DNA of 57,841 bases from contig NZ_JAASAD010000022.1 of NCBI RefSeq assembly GCF_012726175.1, forward strand, positions 1 to 57,841, in the 5' to 3' direction. The position numbers and the translations under genes are program-made. Origin of the DNA: Micromonospora sp. HNM0581. Lineage in GTDB: Bacteria > Actinomycetota > Actinomycetes > Mycobacteriales > Micromonosporaceae. Below, piece after piece: positions 24,618 to 32,972 of the stretch. The notes beneath the pieces were generated by a model, which was given only the letters and a program-made list of their open reading frames with translations, made no database searches and was not told the DNA's origin. Within the stretch, counting starts at the first letter, position 1, and each line of letters starts with the position of its first letter.

Positions 24618-25920
24618 GGCCACCGTCCGTCACTAAATCCGGAACGGGCGAGGCCGTGCCACCGTTCGACATGCCGTTCGGCACCGCGTCCCGGTCCCGC
24701 CAGTCCCGCGGCAGCAAGTGATCCAGCACGTCGTCGACGGTCACGGCGCCCACCAGCCGGTTGTTCCGGTCGATCACCGGCATGGCCACCAGATCGTAGG
24801 TGGCCATCCGGCGGGTGATCTCCGGCAGTGGGGTGGTGGGGCGCAGCGGATCGATGTCGTTGACCACCACCCCGCCGAGCAGATCGGCGGGAGGTTCGCG
24901 GAGCAGCCGCTGGAAGTGCACCATGCCCAGGTAGCGTCCGGTGGGTGTGGCCATCGGCGCCCGGGCCACGAACACCTGTGCGGCCACCGCCGGAGATAGC
25001 TGGGGCTCCCTGATCCGGGCCAGCGCCTCCGCCACCGTCGCGTCCGGGGGCAGAATGACCGGCTCGGAAGTCATCACACTGCCCGCGGTACCCGGCGTGT
25101 ACTTCAACAACTGTCGCACCGAGTCGGCCTCGTCGGGCTCCATCAGATCGAGCAGGACGTCCTGTTCCGGCGGCGGTAGCTCGCCGAGCAGGTCGGCGGC
25201 GTCGTCCGGGTCCATCTCCTCCAGGATGTCGGCGGCCCGCTCGCGGTCCAGCGCGGCAAGAATCTCCACCTGGTCGTGCTCGGGTAGCTCACTGAGCACG
25301 TCGGCAAGCCGTTGATCGTCCAGAGCCGCTGCGACCTCGTTACGCCGGCCGTCGGGTAGGTCCTGTAGGGCGTTGGCCAGATCCGCCGGACGCATGTCCT
25401 CCAGGACGGCGAGCAGGTTGGCGGTACCCCGGGTCTCCGCCACACCACTGAGCCCACGTACCTGATTCCACTCGACCTGGTGCAGGTGCCCCCGGCGAGC
25501 CAACCGGCCGGTCTGCTCGCGGACCGCGACCCGGGTCAGCGACCACTCGCCGACACGGCTGCACTCCATCGCCACGTCGACCACCGAGGCCGCCCGGCTC
25601 TCCGGTGCGACCTGCACCCGGCGGTCCAGCAGTTCCTGGAGGACCAGCAGCTCGTTCGGGCGCTTCTCGAACCGTCGCAGGTTCAACGTGCCGCTGCCCA
25701 GCACGACGGCGTCAGCGTCGATCGAGGTGATCCGGTTGATGGAGAGGAAGATCCGTCGACGCATCGGCATCTCGGCGACCAGACCGACGACCTCGGGCGG
25801 CCGTTGGCTCACGCGCAGTCGGGCCACCGCGTCGCGTACCCGACCCACCTGGTCGCCGTTCGGGTCGAAGACGGCGACTCCGGCGAGTCGGGCGATGTAC
25901 ACCCGGTTCGGCGTGCTCAC
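24610..25920 (-). CDS. MgtE N-terminal and CBS domain protein without the channel
   Basis: A 436-residue soluble protein. Residues 1-130 contain a PRC-like beta-barrel (VYIARLAGVAVFDPNGDQVG). Residues about 170-290 are the MgtE intracellular N-domain (repeating DLLGELPPPEQDVLLDLMEP, DILEEMDPDDAADLL) and the last 130 residues are a CBS pair. The membrane Mg2+ channel part of MgtE is missing, so it may be a sensor for Mg2+ or nucleotide that acts with the coupled DUF1003 protein. The GTG start at 25920 is supported by TAGGCT seven bases upstream (leaderless). Confidence 0.82.
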   Translation of the reverse strand: MSTPNRVYIARLAGVAVFDPNGDQVGRVRDAVARLRVSQRPPEVVGLVAEMPMRRRIFLSINRITSIDADAVVLGSGTLNLRRFEKRPNELLVLQELLDRRVQVAPESRAASVVDVAMECSRVGEWSLTRVAVREQTGRLARRGHLHQVEWNQVRGLSGVAETRGTANLLAVLEDMRPADLANALQDLPDGRRNEVAAALDDQRLADVLSELPEHDQVEILAALDRERAADILEEMDPDDAADLLGELPPPEQDVLLDLMEPDEADSVRQLLKYTPGTAGSVMTSEPVILPPDATVAEALARIREPQLSPAVAAQVFVARAPMATPTGRYLGMVHFQRLLREPPADLLGGVVVNDIDPLRPTTPLPEITRRMATYDLVAMPVIDRNNRLVGAVTVDDVLDHLLPRDWRDRDAVPNGMSNGGTASPVPDLVTDGGHD

Positions 25921-25927
25921 GGGCACC

Positions 25928-25933
25928 AGCCTA
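25928..25933 (-). promoter_or_regulatory. -10 element (TAGGCT) of the leaderless CBS/MgtE-N gene
   Basis: On the minus strand TAGGCT ends seven bases before the GTG start at 25920. Confidence 0.5.
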
Positions 25934-26032
25934 GGGGGTGTGCCGACGCGCCGGCCCGAGTCGTGACGAGCCTCCGGCAACGGTCGGGCGGCGGGTAGAC
26001 GGGCCATGACCCCGGCATACGCTTCGAGGGCC

Positions 26033-26038
26033 TAGTGT
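26033..26038 (+). promoter_or_regulatory. -10 element (TAGTGT) of the leaderless PhzF-like gene
   Basis: TAGTGT ends eight bases before ATG at 26047 and decides this start over a GTG at 26035. Confidence 0.45.
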
Positions 26039-26046
26039 CTATCAAC

Positions 26047-26916
26047 ATGTCGACCTTGGCTTACGAGATCGTGGACGTCTTCACCGACCGTCCGTACGCC
26101 GGGAACCCGCTCGCGGTGGTCTTCGGTGCCGACGGGCTGGCGACCGACCAGATGCAGGCTCTGGCGCGAGAGTTCAACCTCTCGGAGACGGTCTTCGTGC
26201 TGCCCGCCACCCAGGCCGGGGCCACCTACCGGGCCCGGATTTTCACTCCGGTCGATGAGTTGCCGTTCGCCGGTCACCCGAGTGTCGGCGCCGCGGTCAC
26301 CGCCGCCCGCCGTGGCCTGTTCCCGGCAGGGCAGGTCAACCAGGAGTGCGGCGCCGGAGTACTGCCGATCGAGGTGCGTGACGGCGTCGCCACCCTGACC
26401 GGTGGGACGCCCACCCTCGGGCCCGAACTGGAGCCGGAGCCGCTGCTGGAGATGGTCGGGCTCGGCGCCGAGGACCACCTCGGTCCGGCGCCCCGGGTCG
26501 CCGGCTGCGGTCTGGAGTTCCCGTTCCTGCCGGTACGCCCCGACGCCCTCGCCCGGGCCCAGGTCAATCCGGTAGCGGCCGGGAAGTATGGCATCGAGCA
26601 TGTAAGCGTCTTCTCCTGGAACTCCGCCACCCAAACCGTGCACGCGCGGGTGTTCGTCCCCGGTCTCGGTGTACCCGAGGATCCGGCGACCGGTTCGGCT
26701 GCGCTCGGTCTCGGGGTGTGGCTGGTCGCCAGCGGTTCGTTGCCCGGCGAGGGGCGGTCGGCGTACACCGTCCGGCAGGGAGTCGAGATGGGGCGACCGT
26801 CCTCGCTGGCCTGCACCGTGACCGCCGCCGGTGGTGTGGCGGTGGGTACGAGCGTCGCAGGTCAGGTACTGCCGGTGGCGCGAGGGGAGATCCTCGTCCC
26901 GCCGTTCGTCGGCTGA
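26047..26916 (+). CDS. PhzF-family epimerase/isomerase
   Basis: A 289-residue protein with the two-fold diaminopimelate-epimerase-like layout. The N-terminus YEIVDVFTDRPYAGNPLAVV, the catalytic glutamate region EFNLSETVFVLPA, TPVDELPFAGHPSVGAAV and the C-terminal GVPEDPATGSAALGLGVWL are all hallmarks. No phenazine genes are near, so it is probably one of the many PhzF homologues of unknown substrate. Confidence 0.88.
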   Translation: MSTLAYEIVDVFTDRPYAGNPLAVVFGADGLATDQMQALAREFNLSETVFVLPATQAGATYRARIFTPVDELPFAGHPSVGAAVTAARRGLFPAGQVNQECGAGVLPIEVRDGVATLTGGTPTLGPELEPEPLLEMVGLGAEDHLGPAPRVAGCGLEFPFLPVRPDALARAQVNPVAAGKYGIEHVSVFSWNSATQTVHARVFVPGLGVPEDPATGSAALGLGVWLVASGSLPGEGRSAYTVRQGVEMGRPSSLACTVTAAGGVAVGTSVAGQVLPVARGEILVPPFVG

Positions 26917-26956
26917 CGGCCGACGTGGACCGGCCCGGATGCGAGAGGATGCTGCG

Positions 26957-27463
26957 GTGACCGACGAGCCCGAGAACCACCCCCTGGTCGACGAGGCGAT
27001 GAAGAAGGCCTCGGTGGCCTGGGTCGCGGTACCGGGCGGACCGCCGCTGGCGCTGTGGTGCGTGCCGTTGGAGGCGGCGTTGTTCGTGGTGAGCGGCCCC
27101 GGCGAGCAGTCCGCCCCGGGGCTGGCCGAGGCCGACGAGGCCCAGGTGACGCTGCGCGGTGATCACGGTGGTCGGATCGTCAGTTGGCCGGCGCGGGTCA
27201 GCCGGGTGTCACCCGGTACGGAGCAGTGGGACACGGTCGCCCCGCTGGTGGGGGCGAAACGGCTGAACGCGCCGGGACCGACCACGCAGCTCGTCGCCCG
27301 TTGGGTCGCCGACGGATGCGCCCTGGTGCGGTTGGCTCCGGCTGGCCGGCCGGCACACGGTGCCGATCTGCCGGCCGGCTCGTTGGCCGAACAACCCCGG
27401 CCGACACCGGCGGTCCGGGCCACCCGCCGGCCGTTCCGGCTGCACCGCGTCCGGCGACGCTGA
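26957..27463 (+). CDS. Conserved hypothetical protein
   Basis: A 168-residue cytosolic protein. The sequence (VAVPGGPPLALWCVPLEAAL, then ARVSRVSPGTEQWD, APLVGAKRLNAPG) is beta-rich and has no nucleotide or metal motif I recognise; its general shape recalls pyridoxamine-oxidase-like split barrels found in actinobacteria, but this is only an impression. The GTG start is preceded by GAGAGG. It is convergent with the HAD gene and follows the PhzF gene by 40 bp. Confidence 0.6.
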   Translation: MTDEPENHPLVDEAMKKASVAWVAVPGGPPLALWCVPLEAALFVVSGPGEQSAPGLAEADEAQVTLRGDHGGRIVSWPARVSRVSPGTEQWDTVAPLVGAKRLNAPGPTTQLVARWVADGCALVRLAPAGRPAHGADLPAGSLAEQPRPTPAVRATRRPFRLHRVRRR

Positions 27464-27499
27464 CCCCGTTGCGGGGCACCGGCCCCGGGTGTGCGCAGC

Positions 27500-28210
27500 C
27501 TACGACGGGGAGCCGACCGGGGTGGTAGCTTCGTCGACCAGGTCGACCACCTCGCGGAGGGACACGAGTGTCCGGCCTGTCCAGTCGGCGTCGAGGTTGA
27601 ACACGAGGTGGTCGGCGAGGTCGGGGGCGGCGAGCCGGGCCGCGCTGAGGCCGGCGTGCTGCGCACCGGTCAACTCCCGGCTGCCGCCGTCGCCGACGAA
27701 CAGGCAGTCTCCTGGAGACAGCCCCAGCCGTGCGCAGGCGGCCAGGTAGATACTCGCATCCGGCTTGCATCGTCCCACCTGCACGGAGAACACGCGGACG
27801 TCGAGCAGTGGCGCGATCGTCAGTTCCGGCAGGAAGATCGGCAGCTCGTGGGTGCAGTCACTGATGATGCCGGTTCGTACGCCCCGCCGTCGCAACGCCC
27901 GCAGGGTCGGCAGGGCCTCCTCCCGTAGCCGGGTGTCCGCGCGAATGGCCTGCTGTCGAGCGATGGCGGCGGCCCGCAACGCCTCCGCTGACGGGTGCAC
28001 ACCAGCCTGTTCGCACACCCAGCGCAGCGTCGCCTCGGCGCTGCCGAAGCGACCGCTGGCGCGCAAGTAGAAGCTGCGGTCGAGCACCTCGAAGAAGGTG
28101 TCCGGCGGGCAGCCGAGCAACTCGGCGATGCTGAGGTGACTCTCGCCTCGCTGGACCGGACAGGTCAACGTGCCGAAGAAGTCGAACAGCACCGCCTGGA
28201 ACCTGGGCAT
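27500..28210 (-). CDS. HAD-superfamily hydrolase
   Basis: A 236-residue protein. Motif I is VLFDFFGTLT: the first aspartate (nucleophile) is present, but the second position usual in phosphatases (DxD) is Phe, as in dehalogenase-like HADs. Motif II is IISDCT, motif III includes VGRCKPDASIYL and motif IV is FVGDGGSRELTGA. An alpha-helical cap lies between about residues 18 and 85. Substrate unknown. The ATG at 28210 opens directly on motif I; reading further upstream would run antisense to the transporter gene. Confidence 0.83.
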   Translation of the reverse strand: MPRFQAVLFDFFGTLTCPVQRGESHLSIAELLGCPPDTFFEVLDRSFYLRASGRFGSAEATLRWVCEQAGVHPSAEALRAAAIARQQAIRADTRLREEALPTLRALRRRGVRTGIISDCTHELPIFLPELTIAPLLDVRVFSVQVGRCKPDASIYLAACARLGLSPGDCLFVGDGGSRELTGAQHAGLSAARLAAPDLADHLVFNLDADWTGRTLVSLREVVDLVDEATTPVGSPS

Positions 28211-28315
28211 GCGGAAGCCTCCGGGCGGATGGGTGGGCTCCGGCGAGAACGTGCATGATCGTAAGTGAAAGCTGACGGACAGTCGTGTTCGGGTGTCGTG
28301 TGAAGATTGCACCTC

Positions 28316-29278
28316 GTGGCCCCAGAAACTCACCGCCCACCCATTGACCTGTTGACCGGCACCGCACTTGCCGTGGCCGTCCTCGCCGTCTCGTCGTCCG
28401 CGCCGCTCATCGCCTTCGCCGCCGCACCCGCCCTCGCCGTCGCCTTCTGGCGCAACGTACTGGCGGTTGCGGTGCTGAGTCCGTTCGCGTTGACCCGCCG
28501 CCGGTCCGAGTTCCGCTCCCTGGTCGGCGGAGTCGGTCGTCGGGAGGGCATGTTCTGTGTCCTGTCCGGTGTGGCGTTGGCGGCACACTTCGCCACCTGG
28601 ATGCCGAGTGCGAAGCTCACCACCGTGGCCGCGGCGACGGCGCTGGTGGCCACCCAGCCGGTCTGGCAGGGTCTGATCGCCCGAGCCCAGGGTCGTCGCC
28701 TGCCGATGGGTGTCTGGGCCGGCATCGGGGTGGCGGTGGCCGGGGCGGTGCTGGCGACCGGAGCAGACTTCACGGTCTCGGGTCAGGCGTTCACTGGCGA
28801 TCTGCTGGCGCTGGCCGGTGGTCTGTTCGCGGCGGTGTACACCGCGTTGGGCGAGCGGGCCCGGGTCACGGTCAGCAACGCCACCTACACCACCATCTGC
28901 TACGGCGTGTGCGGTCTGCTCCTGCTGCTGGTCTGTCTGGTCGGCGGGGTACCGCTCGGTGGCTTCGACACCGGCACCTGGCTGGCTGTGCTCGCCCTGG
29001 TCGGCGGGGCGCAACTGCTCGGCCACTCGATGTTCAGCTACGCGCTGCGGCGGGTCTCAGCCACCACGGTGAGCGTGTTGATCCTGTTGGAGGCGCCCGG
29101 TGCGGCGCTCATCGGTTGGGCGTGGCTGGGTCAGTTGCCCGACCCGGTGACCCTCCCCGGCCTGTCGCTGCTGCTTGCCGGTGTGGCCGTCGTGGTGTTG
29201 TCCAGTGCTCGCACGGCTCGACGCACGGCCCGGGTCAGCACGGCGGTGCCGGCGGACGCGGCACCGGTCCGCGACTGA
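28316..29278 (+). CDS. EamA/DMT-family transporter
   Basis: A 320-residue membrane protein with ten hydrophobic segments in two EamA repeats (first repeat includes FWRNVLAVAVLSPFALTRRR; second ends AGVAVVVLSSARTARRTA). The family exports amino acids or other metabolites; direction and substrate cannot be read from the sequence. It is divergent from the HAD gene with about 105 bp between starts. The GTG at 28316 is taken; a TTG at 28307 is possible. Confidence 0.83.
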   Translation: MAPETHRPPIDLLTGTALAVAVLAVSSSAPLIAFAAAPALAVAFWRNVLAVAVLSPFALTRRRSEFRSLVGGVGRREGMFCVLSGVALAAHFATWMPSAKLTTVAAATALVATQPVWQGLIARAQGRRLPMGVWAGIGVAVAGAVLATGADFTVSGQAFTGDLLALAGGLFAAVYTALGERARVTVSNATYTTICYGVCGLLLLLVCLVGGVPLGGFDTGTWLAVLALVGGAQLLGHSMFSYALRRVSATTVSVLILLEAPGAALIGWAWLGQLPDPVTLPGLSLLLAGVAVVVLSSARTARRTARVSTAVPADAAPVRD

Positions 29279-29316
29279 GGTCCACCCGCCCGGTCTCTCC
29301 GGGTCTGCCGCTGAGG

Positions 29317-30162
29317 TCACTCCGGTATTCCCACGGCTGCGGCGCTGGCTGCCCAGAGCCGTGCCGCGAGGCCCGGGTCGGCCGCCTTGGCCCACGGGCG
29401 GCGGGGCCGGCAGTCGAAGTAGTAACCACCGTTGGTCAACCGGGACCGGTCCTGGTTGGCGAGCCAGACGAGCGTGCGGGCGCCCTTGTCCGGGCTGCGG
29501 AACGGCAGCAGACGCATGCCCAGGGCGACCAGCCTGCTCTCGTTGCCGAAGCGGGTCCTCACCGTGCCGGGGTGGAAACTGTACGAGTCGACCTGTGGCC
29601 ACTTCCGGGACGCCTCGGCGGTGAACAGGATGTTCGCCTGCTTGCTGGTGCCGTAGGCGGACATCGGACGGTAGCGGCGCAACGGCGCGTTGAGGTCCGT
29701 CGGATCGAGCGCACCGCTACGGTGCGCGCCGGAGGCGGTCACCACCATCCGACGTGTCCGGTCGGCCAACAGGTTGGTGAGCAGGAAGGGGGCCAGGTGG
29801 TTGGCCTGTACGGTCAGCTCGAAACCGTCGACGGTGGTGACCGGCTGCAGCACGATCGCACCGGCGTTGTTGGCCAGCACGTCGATCCGGTCGTAGGCGG
29901 CGCGTAGCCGCTCGGCCAACTGCCGGACATCGTCGAGGACGGCGAAATCGGCGCGGAACACCTCGGGTCGCTCCCCGGACGCCTCGCGTACCTCGTCGGC
30001 GGCGGCCCGTAGTCGGGCCGGATCCCTACCGACCAGAACCACCTGGTCACCTCGACAGGCCAGCTGGGTGGCGGCGGCCAATCCGATTCCGGAACTCGCT
30101 CCGGTGATCACCACCAGTCTGCGGGCAGTGACATCTTCGACAGGCCCATTCACCGCGGTCAC
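29317..30162 (-). CDS. Short-chain dehydrogenase/reductase
   Basis: A 281-residue NAD(P)-dependent oxidoreductase of the retinol-dehydrogenase-like group. The Rossmann motif is VVITGASSGIGLAAATQLA; NNAG follows (VLANNAGAIVL); the catalytic Ser lies in VVTASGAHRSG and Tyr/Lys in YGTSKQAN. The start codon GTG at 30162 is six bases from a TAACCT -10 element, so the message is probably leaderless. The substrate is unknown. Confidence 0.87.
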   Translation of the reverse strand: MTAVNGPVEDVTARRLVVITGASSGIGLAAATQLACRGDQVVLVGRDPARLRAAADEVREASGERPEVFRADFAVLDDVRQLAERLRAAYDRIDVLANNAGAIVLQPVTTVDGFELTVQANHLAPFLLTNLLADRTRRMVVTASGAHRSGALDPTDLNAPLRRYRPMSAYGTSKQANILFTAEASRKWPQVDSYSFHPGTVRTRFGNESRLVALGMRLLPFRSPDKGARTLVWLANQDRSRLTNGGYYFDCRPRRPWAKAADPGLAARLWAASAAAVGIPE

Positions 30163-30168
30163 GGCACG

Positions 30169-30174
30169 AGGTTA
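30169..30174 (-). promoter_or_regulatory. -10 element (TAACCT) of leaderless SDR gene
   Basis: On the minus strand TAACCT ends six bases before the GTG start at 30162. Confidence 0.5.
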
Positions 30175-30290
30175 CCGTGGCGTCACAAGCACCTGCGAGA
30201 CCGTCGTGTCGGGGGTGGCGAAGCGGCCGTACCGGCTCGGAGACAGCCTTGCCGCCGGCATGACCGCCGGCTGGTGACAGTCGCGATCGC

Positions 30291-30326
30291 CCGTGCCCGC
30301 CCCGACCTTGGCCGGGGCGGGCACGG
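30291..30326 (-). terminator. Perfect 14-bp terminator hairpin after DUF4190 gene
   Basis: CCGTGCCCGCCCCG (30291-30304) and CGGGGCGGGCACGG (30313-30326) are exact inverted copies with an 8-base loop, four bases after the DUF4190 stop codon on the minus strand. Confidence 0.8.
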
Positions 30327-30330
30327 CCGA

Positions 30331-30870
30331 TCAGATGGTTGAGGACGAGTTCGCAACGGCGACGACCGCTGCGATGGTGTACCCGATGATCACCAGCGCT
30401 AGCAGGCCGGTGAGGATCCAGCCGACGATGATGGCGGCCTTGGCCATCCCCTCGCCGCTTTCGCCGGTCTGCCGGATCTGGCGGATCGCCACGTGTCCGA
30501 GGATGGCGCCGACCGGCGCGGTGATACACGAGCCGATTCCGATCAGGGACAGGACCAGGGCGACGATCGCCATGGAGTTCGTCTTCCGCTGCGGGTAACC
30601 GTAGCCGGGCGGTGGGTAGCCGTAGCCGTAACCGGGCTGGGTCGGGGGATAGGTCGCCGGGTAACCAGGCGGTGGGTACGCCGCTGTGCCCTGATCCGAC
30701 TTCATGCCGCCGTACGGGTCGGTCGGCGGTTGGTACGGAGCGTAGCCGGGCGGCTGCGGAGGAACGGGCTGCTGCGGGTAGACCGGCAGGGTCGGGTCGG
30801 CGGGCGGGCCGGACGGCTGGCCTGTCGATGCGGGGTCGGGCCAGCCGCTGGCCTGCGGAGGGTGCGTCAT
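30331..30870 (-). CDS. DUF4190 membrane protein 1
   Basis: A 179-residue protein. The first 100 residues are a disordered Pro/Tyr/Gly-rich cytosolic tail (repeats of YPPPGY/PGYGYGYPPPGYG). Two membrane helices follow (about 103-128, IVALVLSLIGIGSCITAPVG, and 146-172), joined by GHVAIRQIRQTGESGEGMAK, the DUF4190 hallmark. The function is unknown. The ATG follows GGGAGAGAAG. A second DUF4190 gene lies 1 kb away beyond the divergent FabG-like gene. Confidence 0.85.
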   Translation of the reverse strand: MTHPPQASGWPDPASTGQPSGPPADPTLPVYPQQPVPPQPPGYAPYQPPTDPYGGMKSDQGTAAYPPPGYPATYPPTQPGYGYGYPPPGYGYPQRKTNSMAIVALVLSLIGIGSCITAPVGAILGHVAIRQIRQTGESGEGMAKAAIIVGWILTGLLALVIIGYTIAAVVAVANSSSTI

Positions 30871-31141
30871 CGGGCTTCTCTCCCGTCGCGGTGATAGGGC
30901 GCAGTCAGGGTAGTCATCACCGGGCAGGCCGCGACGCGCCCGGCACCGGAGCGCGTTGCCGGACAGCGGCGGTAGAGGGCAGGATCTCCGCATGGGGATT
31001 GACGCACGCGCGACGGACCGTTCCGGCAACAGGCCGAGGCGGGACGTCAGCCGGCCGGGGGTGAGCCGCCGGCCACGCCCGGCTGCGATGGCGGAGCCGG
31101 GCGACCAGGATGCTCCGGCGGCTCTGCCCGAGCCGGTGACG

Positions 31142-31897
31142 ATGCGCCTGGACGGCAAGGTCGCGCTGGTGACCGGGGCGGGAAGCCCGGACGGCATCGG
31201 GTACGCCACCGCCCGCCGCCTGGCCGACCTGGGTGCCCGGGTGGCGATCGTGTCGACCACCCGCCGCATCCACGAGCGGGCCGGTGAACTCGGGGTGACC
31301 GGTTTCGTCGCCGACCTCACCGACGAGTCGGAGGTGGGTGCGCTCGCCGACGCGGTGGCCGAGCAGCTCGGTGACGTCGAGGTGCTCGTCAACAACGCCG
31401 GCCTGGCCAGTCGGGCCAGCCCGGAGGTGCTGCGTCCGGTCGCGCAGCTCAGCTACGACGAGTGGCGGGGCGAGATCGACCGGAACCTGACCACCGCCTT
31501 CCTGTGCAGCCGGGTCTTCATCGGCGGCATGGCCGAGCGGGGCTGGGGTCGGATCGTGAACCTGGCCGCCACCGCCGGTCCGGTGAACGCGCTGCCCACC
31601 GAGGCGGCGTATGCGGCGGCCAAGGCGGGCGTGGTGGGTCTGACCCGGGCGTTGGCCATGGAAATGATCGCCGACGGCGTGACGGTGAACGCGGTGGCTC
31701 CGGGCACCATCTACACCGCCGCCTCGACCATGGCCGAGATCAAGCAGGGTCTGGGTACGCCGGTAGGGCGCCCCGGTACGCCCGATGAGGTGGCTGCGGC
31801 GATCACGTTCCTGTGTTCACCGGCCGCGTCGTACATCACCGGGCAGATGTTGGTGGTCGACGGCGGCAACAGTGTCCGGGAGGCACAGTTCCGCTGA
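31142..31897 (+). CDS. Short-chain dehydrogenase, FabG-like
   Basis: A 251-residue SDR. Nucleotide-binding motif VTGAGSPDGIGYATARRLAD, NNAG in VLVNNAGLASR, catalytic Ser region VNLAATAGPV, Tyr/Lys in AYAAAKAGVVG, and the C-terminal ITGQMLVVDGGNSV typical of 3-oxoacyl-ACP reductase-like proteins. Note that the usual catalytic Ser before the YxxxK is replaced in this alignment by Ala-Thr-Ala, so one of the threonines may serve. ATG at 31142 is chosen because it precedes the first strand; GTG at 31136 and ATG at 31088 are alternatives. Confidence 0.82.
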   Translation: MRLDGKVALVTGAGSPDGIGYATARRLADLGARVAIVSTTRRIHERAGELGVTGFVADLTDESEVGALADAVAEQLGDVEVLVNNAGLASRASPEVLRPVAQLSYDEWRGEIDRNLTTAFLCSRVFIGGMAERGWGRIVNLAATAGPVNALPTEAAYAAAKAGVVGLTRALAMEMIADGVTVNAVAPGTIYTAASTMAEIKQGLGTPVGRPGTPDEVAAAITFLCSPAASYITGQMLVVDGGNSVREAQFR

Positions 31898-31903
31898 ACG
31901 GGT

Positions 31904-32335
31904 TCAGGTGCTGGTGCCGCCGTCGGAGCCGGCCCAGACGGCCAGTGCCAGCCAGCCGCAGCAGGCCAGCAGGAAGAGCCCGGTGAAGATGTAGCTGAGG
32001 ATCAGACCCCAGGTGGCGAGCTGCTCGCCGTCCTCGCCACTGGCACGCAGTTGCCGTTTGGCCAGGTGGCCGAGGGCGATGCCGGCGGGAGCGAAGACGA
32101 AGGCGAAGACCAACGACAGGATGGCCAGCACGTTCGTGCCGCTTCCGCCGCCCGGGCCGCCCGGCGGCCCGTACTGCCCGTAGGGTACCTGGGGCGCGTA
32201 CGGTGGTTGTTGACTCCACTGCTGGCCCGGCTGCCCGTACGCCGGCTGCCCGTAGGCCGGCTGTTCGCCCTGCTGCCCGCCCGGTGGTGGCTCGTACGGC
32301 GACGGTGGCTGATCGGGCTCCGGTGGTTGGCTCAC
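31904..32335 (-). CDS. DUF4190 membrane protein 2
   Basis: A 143-residue protein with the same plan as its neighbour: a Pro/Gln/Tyr-rich N-terminal tail (residues 1-70, with PAYGQPAYGQPGQQ repeats), then two membrane helices flanking GHLAKRQLRASGEDGEQLA. The two paralogues flank a FabG-like gene. The GTG start at 32335 follows GGAGGATTGC. Confidence 0.83.
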   Translation of the reverse strand: MSQPPEPDQPPSPYEPPPGGQQGEQPAYGQPAYGQPGQQWSQQPPYAPQVPYGQYGPPGGPGGGSGTNVLAILSLVFAFVFAPAGIALGHLAKRQLRASGEDGEQLATWGLILSYIFTGLFLLACCGWLALAVWAGSDGGTST

Positions 32336-32517
32336 GCAATCCTCCTCCGTGCCGCCCTGCGTCCGCCCGAGCCTGGGTGGGAAGGGTTCTCTTCGCGGGA
32401 CGCTACCCGCAGTGGTGCACCTTTTCACGTTGGTTGGGTGGACTGGTCGTCGTGGCCGCCCCGAGTCGGCGTGGCCGGACGTGTCGCACCTGCTCCGCGG
32501 CTACGAGTTCTGAACGC

Positions 32518-32925
32518 TCAGACCCGGCGGGTCAGCCCGGCGGCGGCGCGCTCCACGATCAGGCAGCGGTCCTCCACGTAGTCGATGCCGGCCTGTTCGG
32601 CGATCCGCCGAGCCTGCGGCGAGCTGATGCCGAGCTGTAGCCACACCGCAGGAGCGCCGATCGCCGCCGCTTGCCGCACCACGTCCACGGCGTCGTCGGC
32701 CGGCCGGAAGACGTCGACCAGGTCGACAGGGTGCGGGATGTCGGCCAGGGACCGGTACACCTGTTCGCCGAAGAGTTCGTCCGCTGTCGGGTTGACCGGA
32801 ATGATGCGCCAGCCGTGCCGCTGCATCTCCAGCGGTACCCGATGGGCGGCTTTGGCCGGATCGCGGGATGCACCGACCACCGCGATCACGTGGGCGTCGG
32901 CGAGGATCTGCTGGGCGGAACGCAC
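32518..32925 (-). CDS. CoA-binding domain protein
   Basis: A 135-residue Rossmann-fold protein of the CoA_binding_2 family: IAVVGASRDPAKAAHRVPLE, then RIIPVNPTADELFGEQVY and WLQLGISSPQARRIAEQAGI. Members bind CoA or acyl-CoA, but the cellular role is not known. The GTG start at 32925 lies six bases after TACAGT on the minus strand (leaderless type). Confidence 0.88.
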   Translation of the reverse strand: MRSAQQILADAHVIAVVGASRDPAKAAHRVPLEMQRHGWRIIPVNPTADELFGEQVYRSLADIPHPVDLVDVFRPADDAVDVVRQAAAIGAPAVWLQLGISSPQARRIAEQAGIDYVEDRCLIVERAAAGLTRRV

Positions 32926-32931
32926 CCGACG

Positions 32932-32937
32932 ACTGTA
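32932..32937 (-). promoter_or_regulatory. -10 element (TACAGT) of leaderless CoA-binding protein gene
   Basis: On the minus strand TACAGT ends six bases before the GTG start at 32925. Confidence 0.45.
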
Positions 32938-32972
32938 GCCGCGACCGCCCTCCGGTGACTTCGACTCGGTGC

